This document shows positions 1 through 5,994 of a stretch of 10,769 nucleotides of DNA, in pieces. Numbering within the stretch: position 1 is the first letter of the stretch; each line of letters begins with the position of its first letter. The stretch is from Candidatus Saccharimonadota bacterium (GTDB lineage: Bacteria > Patescibacteriota > Saccharimonadia > Saccharimonadales > UBA4665). Location: positions 1 to 10,769 of the forward strand of contig JARIHB010000047.1 of NCBI GenBank assembly GCA_029288515.1, given 5' to 3'. The translations under genes and the position numbers were made by a program. Below the pieces are notes generated by a model, which was not told where the DNA came from, searched no databases, and saw nothing but the letters and a program-made list of their open reading frames with translations.

Positions 1-515
1 AGCAGACCGCTGGACTATGGGAGCGTGATCGCGTGGTACTGTGCCGCGGTAAAATCAGCGCTAAAGACCGCGAAGGCAATATCGGCGAGGAATTGAAGCT
101 ATTAGTAGACGACGCCCGCGAGATAACTGCCGAACAGGCGCAGGCGTATGTTGCTACCGGCCGCCGCCAGAAGCTGCCCGGCCAAAAGCGAAGCGCCGCA
201 GCTGCGGTGAGCGGCGGCCGTCCAAGAGGCACGTTTACCGGTCCGGGGGCTGCTGCAACAGCACCCTCGCAGTCAAAAACTCCGTCCACCGCGCCGCGCC
301 TCTATGTACGATTGAATGATAGCAGCAATCAAGAATTACTTATGAGTCTAAAGCAGGTGCTCGACGGGAACCAGGGTAGCACCGAAGTCGTGCTAGTGCT
401 CGGCCCGGCTGATGGTAAGCAAATAATCAAGCTGCCGGTGAAGTGCAGCACCGAAGAGACGACGCTGGCCAAACTGCGTGATGTCGTGGGCGCGCCAAAC
501 CTTATCGTGCAGTAG
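1..515 (+). CDS. dnaE: DNA polymerase III subunit alpha, C-terminal fragment (5' partial)
   Basis: The reading frame is open from the window edge (first full codon at base 3) to TAG at 513-515; GTG at 33 is an internal valine codon, not a start. The visible ~170 residues match the end of the replicative polymerase catalytic subunit. First comes the OB-fold strand region, with LWERDRVVLCRGKIS followed by an acidic stretch. Then a low-complexity linker rich in Ala, Gly, Pro and Ser (about bases 165-300) interrupts the fold. Last is the C-terminal tau/clamp-interacting type domain (RLYVRLNDSS, VVLVLGPADGKQIIKLPV, ending NLIVQ). The enzyme elongates DNA as part of the cytoplasmic holoenzyme. The polymerase active site lies upstream and cannot be assessed. 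The linker is longer than in typical DnaE. I am confident of the family from the order of segments, less so of exact domain limits. Confidence 0.85.
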   Translation, partial: QTAGLWERDRVVLCRGKISAKDREGNIGEELKLLVDDAREITAEQAQAYVATGRRQKLPGQKRSAAAAVSGGRPRGTFTGPGAAATAPSQSKTPSTAPRLYVRLNDSSNQELLMSLKQVLDGNQGSTEVVLVLGPADGKQIIKLPVKCSTEETTLAKLRDVVGAPNLIVQ

Positions 516-524
516 GGCTGCTGG

Positions 525-553
525 TTGTGCAAGCATCTGAATAGCGGTACAAT
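525..553 (+). promoter_or_regulatory. Putative sigma70-type promoter for the 584-919 gene
   Basis: TTGTGC at 525-530 and TACAAT at 548-553 are separated by 17 bp, the ideal spacing. The -10 hexamer matches TATAAT at five of six positions; the -35 keeps only TTG. The expected start of transcription is near 560, giving a short leader that contains the AGGAG ribosome site. Its location directly after the dnaE stop suggests the next gene is transcribed separately. Confidence 0.5.
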
Positions 554-573
554 GGCGCGTATCGTTTAACTTG

Positions 574-578
574 AGGAG
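574..578 (+). promoter_or_regulatory. Shine-Dalgarno site AGGAG of the 584-919 gene
   Basis: AGGAG ends five bases before ATG at 584. It fixes this start over the in-frame ATG two codons later (590). It also shows that this genome uses canonical ribosome sites, in contrast to the genes starting at 1563 and 5990, which have none. Confidence 0.65.
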
Positions 579-583
579 CAATT

Positions 584-919
584 ATGGGCATGGAAACACC
601 AGCGGAACCGCCAGCAGAGGAGCAGATACTATTAGGGCAGCTCGACGCCAGTGCCGCGGAACACATAGCAAGCGCGATGGGAGATACAGCGCCCCACTAT
701 ACTCCCAACGCCTACCACGATGAGGACGGCGGTGTATCGGTAGGATATTCAGGAGTGGACTATACACCTGGCACTCGTCCTGCTCAGCCTCTGTCCGAGC
801 TCCCGCCCGGGTTTATCGCCTTATATACGCCGGTCGCGACGGTGGAGACTATCAAATATTATGTCGTTGATGAACATGGTGTGCCTGTCGATAATGACAA
901 GCCGCCTGCTAGCGAATAA
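584..919 (+). CDS. Small acidic protein of unknown function
   Basis: I do not recognise this 111-residue protein. It starts at ATG 584 behind a clear AGGAG site and ends at TAA 917-919. The product is acidic, with a Pro/Glu-rich first 20 residues and no signal peptide or membrane segment. The tripeptide YTP occurs three times (HYTPNAY, DYTPGTRP, LYTPVATV), with a proline-rich stretch (PLSELPPG) between the second and third. The segment ETIKYYVVDEHGVPV near residue 90 looks like a short beta hairpin, and the last ten residues are polar. The composition suggests a largely flexible cytosolic protein, perhaps a binding partner of something larger. It has its own putative promoter after dnaE. The ribosome site, promoter and lack of an overlapping alternative support it as a real gene; function is unknown. 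Confidence 0.6.
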   Translation: MGMETPAEPPAEEQILLGQLDASAAEHIASAMGDTAPHYTPNAYHDEDGGVSVGYSGVDYTPGTRPAQPLSELPPGFIALYTPVATVETIKYYVVDEHGVPVDNDKPPASE

Positions 920-942
920 GGTATACCTGCTGCTGCCACCAG

Positions 943-970
943 TGCTATAATAAAACACTAGTTCTATAAT
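943..970 (+). promoter_or_regulatory. Tandem -10 elements ahead of the membrane-protein gene
   Basis: Two perfect TATAAT hexamers lie in the 74-bp gap before the GTG start at 994. The first (946-951) is preceded by TG at 943-944, forming an extended -10 (TGCTATAAT) that would not need a good -35. The second is at 965-970. Predicted transcription starts are near 958 and 977. No convincing -35 is seen for either. A perfect 8-bp palindrome GGTATACC (920-927) sits about where a -35 or an operator for the first element would be. Confidence 0.5.
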
Positions 971-993
971 CCCGTTTTCCGGTGGGGTAGTCT

Positions 994-1536
994 GTGCCTG
1001 TTGTGCTTCGTAAATTTCGTGAATGGTTTATTCGATATTATCCGGCAGAGATCGTCGGCACTGTGGGTGCGCTAGCTGGCGCGTATGCGGCGCACACTAT
1101 AACCGGCTCGGTTGCGGTAGCGGCCATTGCCGGGTCAGTGGCTGAAACAGTCGGCTTTTATGGATATTTTGTGTGGCATGACGGGCGGACGCACTATCGG
1201 CGTCACCGCCGCACTGGACGGCTGCGTCGCGTTTGGTTGACTGTACTGTATACGGTTCGCGGCCTAGCCGTGGAGTTTGGGCCAGCTGAACTGCTTGACA
1301 GCTTCTTTGTGCGTCCCGCCAGTATGTATGCCGGGCAGGAGTTGTTCGGTTTTGCGGGCGGTGTGCTGGCTGGCAAGCTGGCGGCCGACCTGGTATTTTA
1401 TGGTATTGCTGTGGTGGGGTACGAGAGCAAAAAATTGTGGTTTCATGCGTTCCCGGCGAACGGCACGTTAGTGCCTCAGCGGGTTGAAACCGAGCCTGAG
1501 ATGATCGACGTTGCCAGTCTGGTTCCCTGGCGATAA
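994..1536 (+). CDS. Small polytopic membrane protein of unknown function
   Basis: This 180-residue protein starts at GTG 994 and ends at TAA. No strong ribosome site is present; GGTG at 981-984 could pair weakly. The N-terminus is basic and aromatic (LRKFREWFIRYY). Two hydrophobic helices follow at about residues 18-38 and 40-61, rich in Ala, Gly and Val. Next is a very basic loop (residues 66-80, HYRRHRRTGRLRR), which by the positive-inside rule should be cytoplasmic. An amphipathic or partly buried stretch (81-105) contains EFGPAELLDSFFVRP, and a third hydrophobic helix spans about 116-142. The last 40 residues are soluble. The Glu-Phe-Gly-Pro-Ala-Glu and Arg-Pro positions look like conserved family residues, but I cannot name the family. 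The alpha/beta hydrolase starts 26 bp downstream and could be read through from here, although it has its own -10 element. Confidence 0.65.
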   Translation: MPVVLRKFREWFIRYYPAEIVGTVGALAGAYAAHTITGSVAVAAIAGSVAETVGFYGYFVWHDGRTHYRRHRRTGRLRRVWLTVLYTVRGLAVEFGPAELLDSFFVRPASMYAGQELFGFAGGVLAGKLAADLVFYGIAVVGYESKKLWFHAFPANGTLVPQRVETEPEMIDVASLVPWR

Positions 1537-1550
1537 GTCAGCCGTTATTA

Positions 1551-1556
1551 TATAAT
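1551..1556 (+). promoter_or_regulatory. TATAAT element placed for a leaderless transcript of the hydrolase
   Basis: A perfect TATAAT ends six bases before the ATG at 1563. A start seven bases past a -10 box would fall on the A of that ATG, so the mRNA would have no 5' leader. Consistent with this, there is no Shine-Dalgarno sequence upstream. No good -35 is seen at 15-18 bp. Confidence 0.5.
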
Positions 1557-1562
1557 TGTGCA

Positions 1563-2549
1563 ATGGAACAACAGACCGACGAGCAACATATTCTGGACCA
1601 GGTAGGCCTGAACGCCGTGGTGGCCGCAGCGCGCATTGTGCCTACTTTTGATAAAACGGCACTTAGTGAATGGGCTGAAACGCATACTGAAGTGTACGAG
1701 CTGGGCGGCCAGCCGTTTCGTATGATCGTTGACCGTGGTGAAAATGCTGATCACGCTATTGTGGTGGGTGGTGAATTCGCTAATGGCACTGATGCGATTG
1801 GGGCTATTGCGCGGATGCAGGTGGTGCGCCGCCTGGTAGATACCGATGCCACGGTTATACTCCAGCCAAACTCCACCGCGCGCCAGGACAATATGAATTT
1901 TTCCGACTTTGAGCGGAACCAGTTGCTCAACGGTTCGGCCGCGCCGCTGTTGAACCGTTGCATGGTAGCGATAGACACTGCAGGGAATCCAGGGCAGCTT
2001 ACGGCGTATGGTCCTTCGCAGGGCGGCGTACTGGCACTAGCGCTCGGCGCTCATAAGCATTATGCGCCGCCAGTGGCCGTGTCGGTCGTTGAGGCGCCAA
2101 ACGTAGTCGAGCGGAGCACGGTGCGTATGCTCAAGAGTTACATTGGCTGCGGTGGCGATTTAAAAGTAAATATTGCCGCTAACTTTGATGACGGCGGTAC
2201 ACTGGGGGAGGAATTGATAGGCGATCTGTCGCTTAGAGGGTTAGCCACATATGGGCGGGGCGCCTTCCATCGGGATAACCGGGCGTTGCTGGGTATTATC
2301 AGACGAGGATCAGCGCAAGAGTTGATGCAGAGAACTATTGCTCGTGGGGGGAGTGTGGTGCATGCTTGGGCGACAGGGGATGCTGTCTCGCCCGCGGCAG
2401 CCAATGAGCAAATCGCCAAGACCATGATGTACGAGAAAGGCTCTGGGCGGTATGCTCACTATACGTTAGACGGGGACCACAGTATCACCAATGCCTATAT
2501 CCTCAATGCGGCGTTAGTGCATCGGGCACGTTCGCTCGCCAACGTCTAA
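1563..2549 (+). CDS. Alpha/beta hydrolase fold protein
   Basis: This 328-residue protein has the catalytic pattern of the alpha/beta hydrolase superfamily. The nucleophile elbow G-P-S-Q-G-G (Ser152) is followed by a small-residue helix (VLALALG). A candidate acid is Asp273 in ATGDAVSP, and a candidate base is His306 in DGDHSITNAY near the end, in the right order for a Ser-Asp-His triad. Residues 64-72 (HAIVVGGEF) and 97-104 fit the early core strands, and DNMNFSDFERNQL (109-121) may belong to a cap or substrate loop. No signal peptide is seen, so a cytoplasmic location is likely. The substrate cannot be told from sequence; esterase, lipase-like or peptidase activity are all possible. The stop at 2547-2549 lies 6 bp from the stop of the opposing decarboxylase gene. 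It follows the membrane-protein gene by 26 bp, so a functional link is possible but unproven. Confidence 0.75.
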   Translation: MEQQTDEQHILDQVGLNAVVAAARIVPTFDKTALSEWAETHTEVYELGGQPFRMIVDRGENADHAIVVGGEFANGTDAIGAIARMQVVRRLVDTDATVILQPNSTARQDNMNFSDFERNQLLNGSAAPLLNRCMVAIDTAGNPGQLTAYGPSQGGVLALALGAHKHYAPPVAVSVVEAPNVVERSTVRMLKSYIGCGGDLKVNIAANFDDGGTLGEELIGDLSLRGLATYGRGAFHRDNRALLGIIRRGSAQELMQRTIARGGSVVHAWATGDAVSPAAANEQIAKTMMYEKGSGRYAHYTLDGDHSITNAYILNAALVHRARSLANV

Positions 2550-2555
2550 AGTGCA

Positions 2556-3695
2556 TTATAGCCGCACCGGTTTGGTGTGCGGTACATAGGCGGCAACATC
2601 AGCAATAAAGTCGTCGATCCGTTCTTTGGTTACGCCGGGCATGCATATAACGTGGCTCCAGCCTTCGTGGGTGGCTAGCTGCCACTTGGTGACCAGCTGA
2701 GCTGATGGGGCCGCCATAACGACGGTCAGGGCATATGGATGACGCCAGGCCTTCCAGCCTACTTCCTGCAGTTTGGCAGTGGTGTAGGCTGCTAAACGTA
2801 TACCATCCAGCGCACGCTGCTTGAAGCCGGCGTTGCCCCAGCGTTGGATGGCATACCAGAGCATCAGCGGTGTGTGACCATTGCGGGAGCCGGAGATGGT
2901 TGTGTCCCAGGAGCCAGTGTAGACACCGGAACGCATGACCCGGTCGCGATGGCTTTTGCGAATGATAATCACACCGGAAGCCATCGGGCAGCCAATGAAT
3001 TTGTGGCCGCTGATACTGACACTGTCGGCTCCGTCGGCGAAGTCGAACGGCCAGTGCGGCTCCAGGTATGGCGCATATGCGCCGGCCAGCGCTCCATCAC
3101 TATGAATAAACGAGCGGGCGACACCGGCCTGCTGCAGTGCTTTTTTAATCGATGTGACATTATCCCGTGCTTCAGTCATGGTGGTGCCGATGGTAGCAAC
3201 CACAATCGCAGGCCGGTCCTTATATTGGGCGACTGTCCGGCGCAGATCGGTGTAATCCATTTCGCCGTCGGTTCGAGCACGCACTGTACTGTACTCCATA
3301 TTGAGCAAGTGGATATTTTTGGGGTGGCTGTAATGCGCGGCCGATGAGTAATACACGCGAGCAGTTGGGTAGAGTTCACGTGCGACATACAGGGCGTAGA
3401 GGTTGCTTTCGGTACCACCGTTGGTTACATATCCCCAGCGATCGTCAACCGGGGCACGGAACAGGTCGGCAAAAAAAGTTATAACTTCTTGTTCAAAGTA
3501 TTTGCTGTGGTTAGTGTGCAAGGGCGCTTTGTACGGATCGCCGATGTTATTTAATAGGTAGCCAAAGAAGGGGCGTAACTCATCGTAGATAAAATCAGTG
3601 GCAGCCGGAAAACCGATGAAGGTGCGGGCGTCTGCTTGTATCTGCTGCAGGTAATAGTCAAGCCGTTTGCTGACGGTACGGGGATCTGAAGGCAT
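2556..3695 (-). CDS. hdc: PLP-dependent group II decarboxylase, histidine decarboxylase-like
   Basis: The product (379 residues from ATG 3695) resembles PLP-type histidine decarboxylases of Gram-negative bacteria, which are about 380 residues, and would convert histidine to histamine and CO2 in the cytoplasm. Visible motifs, numbered from ATG 3695, are GYVTNGGTESN (88-98, phosphate binding), His121 in AAHYS (stacks on the PLP ring), GTTMTEARDN, Asp200 in IHSDGAL (contacts the pyridine nitrogen) and Lys232 in SISGHKFIG (Schiff base). The segment TTISGSRNGHTPLMLW is typical of this subgroup. An in-frame GTG at 3701 also exists, but its G is the last base of a GGAG site, so ATG 3695, five bases after GGAG, is the better start. 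The gene lies 69 bp behind the trehalose gene on the same strand. No antiporter is adjacent, so a histidine-dependent acid-resistance pathway is not demonstrated, and another amino acid substrate remains possible. Confidence 0.85.
   Translation of the reverse strand: MPSDPRTVSKRLDYYLQQIQADARTFIGFPAATDFIYDELRPFFGYLLNNIGDPYKAPLHTNHSKYFEQEVITFFADLFRAPVDDRWGYVTNGGTESNLYALYVARELYPTARVYYSSAAHYSHPKNIHLLNMEYSTVRARTDGEMDYTDLRRTVAQYKDRPAIVVATIGTTMTEARDNVTSIKKALQQAGVARSFIHSDGALAGAYAPYLEPHWPFDFADGADSVSISGHKFIGCPMASGVIIIRKSHRDRVMRSGVYTGSWDTTISGSRNGHTPLMLWYAIQRWGNAGFKQRALDGIRLAAYTTAKLQEVGWKAWRHPYALTVVMAAPSAQLVTKWQLATHEGWSHVICMPGVTKERIDDFIADVAAYVPHTKPVRL
2562..2582. terminator. Possible bidirectional hairpin between convergent genes (weak)
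   Basis: CCGCACC (2562-2568) can pair with GGT...GCGG (2574-2582), giving a seven-pair stem with a two-base bulge and a short loop. It overlaps the last codons of the decarboxylase gene and lies 13 bp past the hydrolase stop. No run of T follows on either strand, so intrinsic termination is doubtful. It is listed because nothing better separates the two converging transcripts. Confidence 0.2.
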
Positions 3696-3700
3696 ACGCA

Positions 3701-3704
3701 CTCC
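3701..3704 (-). promoter_or_regulatory. Shine-Dalgarno site GGAG of the decarboxylase gene
   Basis: On the minus strand GGAG (3704 to 3701) is followed by TGCGT and then ATG at 3695. The spacing of five bases supports ATG 3695 as the start and argues against GTG 3701, which would overlap the site itself. Confidence 0.6.
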
Positions 3705-3731
3705 ATTTATGGTTAAGTAGTGCCGCCATAG

Positions 3732-3740
3732 ATTTTAGCA
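3732..3740 (-). promoter_or_regulatory. Extended -10 promoter for the decarboxylase gene
   Basis: Read on the minus strand, TGCTAAAAT (3740 to 3732) is an extended -10 element, with five of six matches to TATAAT. Transcription would begin near 3725, leaving about 30 bases of leader before ATG 3695. No good -35 is visible, as is usual for extended -10 promoters. This would let the decarboxylase be expressed separately from the trehalose gene upstream. Confidence 0.45.
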
Positions 3741-3764
3741 TATGTAGAAGGCGAACAGGGCATT

Positions 3765-5951
3765 TCATGCTAAACGGTTGAGCAGCGTTATCATATCGTC
3801 GACAGAATTAATATGGTGTTTGGCTTGCGAAGCGCCAGGGCCGACTTTGATGGTCCAAGCACTGTCGGGCATAACGCTAAACATATCTTCATCGGTGTAA
3901 TCGTCACCGGCACACATAATGAAGTCCGGCTGGAGGCTAGCGATAAGCTCGCTAGCCTTTATACTTTTGCGAATGCTGGACGGTTTGATCTCGATGATTT
4001 TGTTGCCCTCATATATGCCGATATCGGTGCCATTGAGCAGCAGGCGCAGATCGTGTTTGAGGTTAGTGTTGCGTACGTATGCCAGCTCAGGTGCAACACC
4101 CCGGTAATGCCATACTAACGAAAAATCTTTTTCTTCAATGGTAGCACCCGGCGTGCGCTCGGCGTATTCGATGAGCGGCTTCCAGAGTGTGTGCTTGTAT
4201 TCGTTAAACGAGGCGGCAGTTTTGGCCCACTGTTTGTTCCGATATACCCATGCGCCATGCTCGGCAATCAGTATCACGGGCAGCCGGCCAAACCAGGTAT
4301 GCAGTGTGTCGCGATCGCGGCCGCTTACAATACACACTGTATTGCGCGGATCGGCGGCCAGGCGCGCCAACAGGCGCCGCAGTGCGGGCGATGGCCGGGC
4401 TTCGGCAGCATCGGGCGACCTGACGTACGACCGCAGCGTGCCGTCATAATCCAACAGGAATAGACGGTTGTGGGCCGTAGCGTAGTCATTGAATAGTTGT
4501 TGCTGGGTGGCGCCGCTCAGTGTGCGCCGCCGCAGCTCTTTGGCGGCAGCTGAGGCGCGCTGTAACTGCTGCATGAAGTCGTGTGCCCAGCGAGTAACTG
4601 AGTAATGCGATATGCGGTTTTGCATGCCAAGCAATGCCCGTTTTTGTTGCGCAACGGGCAGTTTAAGCGCCCGGGCCAGCGCTTCGGCAATTGACGGTTT
4701 GTCGTGAGGGTTTACCGGTATGGCCTCTGGCAATTCGTGGATTGCACCTGTCATTTCGCTGAGTATCAGTACACCTGGACGTTGTTGTTTGCTGGCAACG
4801 TACTCTTTGGCGACCAGATTCATGCCATCGCGCAGCGGTGTTACCAGGGCAACGTCGGCCATGGCATACAGCGCCACAATTTGCTCAAATGGCAGGTTCT
4901 TAAAGTGGTACGAGATAGGAGACCATTCCACCGTGGCATATTTGCCGTTAATACGGGCCACGGCCAATTCGATCTGGTCGCGTAATTGCCTGTAGGCGTC
5001 CACATCGGTGCGTGAGGGTACGGCGATTACCAGCAGCGATACTTTTTTGTGATATGCGGGATGGTTCGCCAGGAATGCATCAAAGGCTTCCAGACGCTCG
5101 GCAATTCCCTTTGAATAATCCAGACGGTCAACCGAAATGATGAGCTTTTGACCGATGTAATGCTCTTTAAGGCGCCGCATCTCTTCTTTTACTGGGGGGG
5201 TGTGGAGGGCCTCTGCGAATTTCTGGTAGTCGATGCCGATGGGAAAAACATCGGTTACGACAGCACGGTAGCCGGCAGTGACCACCCCCATCTTGCTTTC
5301 GTAGCCCAGCACTTGTTGTACGCTGCTGCTAAAATGGCGCGCATAGTCGTATGTATGAAAGCCGATAAGGTCGGCGCCTAACAGGCCTTTGAGTAAGTCA
5401 GCGCGGTGCGGCAGAAGGCGGAAAAGTTCGTATGAGGGGAACGGAATGTGCAGGAAGAACCCAATGCTGCTGTTATGCAGCTCTTTCTTGAGCATGCGCG
5501 GTAAGAGCATAAGGTGATAGTCGTGTATCCAGATGGTTGCTTCAGGGTTGGTGTAGCGCAGTACGGCCTTCTGAAATATTTGATTTACCTGCTTGTAAGC
5601 CTGCCACTGATCCCGGTTAAAGATAGCGTGGTGCTGGAAGTAATGGAACAACGGCCAAATGGTGGCATTGGCGTAGCCGTCATAATAATCATTAACCTGC
5701 TGTTGAGTGAGGAATACCGGAGCGCATTGGTACTTCCGCAGTTCTCTGGTAATACGGCGTTTTTCGGCAGGCGTGAGGTCGTCGGAGGCAATACCCGGCC
5801 AGCCAAGCCACATCTTGTCCTGGTCCATGCCAACAGAAGACATAGCGGTTGCCAACCCGCCGCTGCTGGGTTTGAATACTAACGTACCATTTTCCCTCGC
5901 TACATTAATGGGCAGGCGGTTCGAGACGATGATGAATGTGTGGTTGCGCAT
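3765..5951 (-). CDS. otsAB: Bifunctional trehalose-6-phosphate synthase / trehalose-6-phosphate phosphatase
   Basis: This 728-residue fusion has both enzymes of the OtsA-OtsB pathway: UDP-glucose plus glucose-6-phosphate gives trehalose-6-phosphate, then trehalose. The N-terminal GT20 synthase (about 1-465) shows NRLP (11-14), GGL (31-33), WLGWPG, WIHDYHL (Asp144), LHIPFP (His168), GLLGADLIGFHTYDYARHF, VDRLDYSKG (Arg276, Lys281) and LRDGMNLVAKEYV (Asp375, Glu383). The C-terminal HAD phosphatase (about 490-728) has the nucleophile motif LLDYDGTL (Asp501, Asp503), IVSGRD, AEHGAW, EIKPSSIRK and the metal-binding AGDDYTDEDMF (682-690). All expected catalytic residues are present, so both halves should be active in the cytosol. 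The first residues MRNHTFIIVSNRLP fit the family start, so ATG 5951 is accepted although it has no ribosome site and probably only a very short leader. It is divergent from the serine hydrolase gene and upstream of the decarboxylase. Confidence 0.95.
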   Translation of the reverse strand: MRNHTFIIVSNRLPINVARENGTLVFKPSSGGLATAMSSVGMDQDKMWLGWPGIASDDLTPAEKRRITRELRKYQCAPVFLTQQQVNDYYDGYANATIWPLFHYFQHHAIFNRDQWQAYKQVNQIFQKAVLRYTNPEATIWIHDYHLMLLPRMLKKELHNSSIGFFLHIPFPSYELFRLLPHRADLLKGLLGADLIGFHTYDYARHFSSSVQQVLGYESKMGVVTAGYRAVVTDVFPIGIDYQKFAEALHTPPVKEEMRRLKEHYIGQKLIISVDRLDYSKGIAERLEAFDAFLANHPAYHKKVSLLVIAVPSRTDVDAYRQLRDQIELAVARINGKYATVEWSPISYHFKNLPFEQIVALYAMADVALVTPLRDGMNLVAKEYVASKQQRPGVLILSEMTGAIHELPEAIPVNPHDKPSIAEALARALKLPVAQQKRALLGMQNRISHYSVTRWAHDFMQQLQRASAAAKELRRRTLSGATQQQLFNDYATAHNRLFLLDYDGTLRSYVRSPDAAEARPSPALRRLLARLAADPRNTVCIVSGRDRDTLHTWFGRLPVILIAEHGAWVYRNKQWAKTAASFNEYKHTLWKPLIEYAERTPGATIEEKDFSLVWHYRGVAPELAYVRNTNLKHDLRLLLNGTDIGIYEGNKIIEIKPSSIRKSIKASELIASLQPDFIMCAGDDYTDEDMFSVMPDSAWTIKVGPGASQAKHHINSVDDMITLLNRLA

Positions 5952-5953
5952 AC

Positions 5954-5983
5954 TTGTACATTGGCATTATGCCATGACATACT
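5954..5983 (+). promoter_or_regulatory. Putative promoter of the serine hydrolase gene, leaderless arrangement
   Basis: TTGTAC (5954-5959) and CATACT (5978-5983) are 18 bp apart, and TG at 5975-5976 makes the latter an extended -10 element. The -10 ends six bases before ATG 5990, so transcription should begin at the start codon. No Shine-Dalgarno sequence is present. The element matches consensus only partly (four of six in the -10). Confidence 0.4.
5963..5973. repeat. Palindrome GGCATTATGCC in the divergent promoter region
   Basis: A perfect 5-bp inverted repeat (GGCAT / ATGCC) around one central base sits midway between the two divergent start codons. It contains the proposed -10 of the trehalose gene and lies in the spacer of the opposing promoter. 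It could be an operator or only a chance palindrome. Confidence 0.4.
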
Positions 5984-5994
5984 GCTGGTATGAA
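5966..5994 (-). promoter_or_regulatory. otsAB: Putative promoter of the trehalose synthase/phosphatase gene
   Basis: On the minus strand, TTCATA (5994 to 5989) and CATAAT (5971 to 5966) are 17 bp apart; they match the -35 and -10 consensus at four and five positions. The predicted start is near 5959, leaving about eight bases before ATG 5951, too few for a ribosome site. The -35 overlaps the start codon of the divergent gene, so the two promoters occupy the same DNA. Confidence 0.45.

Noticed and set aside
33..35. GTG as start of a 160-residue independent gene
   Set aside because: The frame is open to the window edge and the residues before it (LWERDRV) belong to the DnaE OB-fold, so the gene is simply cut by the window.
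1511..1556. TTGCCA at 1511-1516 as -35 for the TATAAT at 1551
   Set aside because: The spacing is 34 bp, twice what sigma70 promoters allow.
2844..3347. 167-codon plus-strand frame antisense to the decarboxylase
   Set aside because: The minus-strand product has all PLP-enzyme motifs; the antisense translation has no domain features and no promoter or ribosome site.
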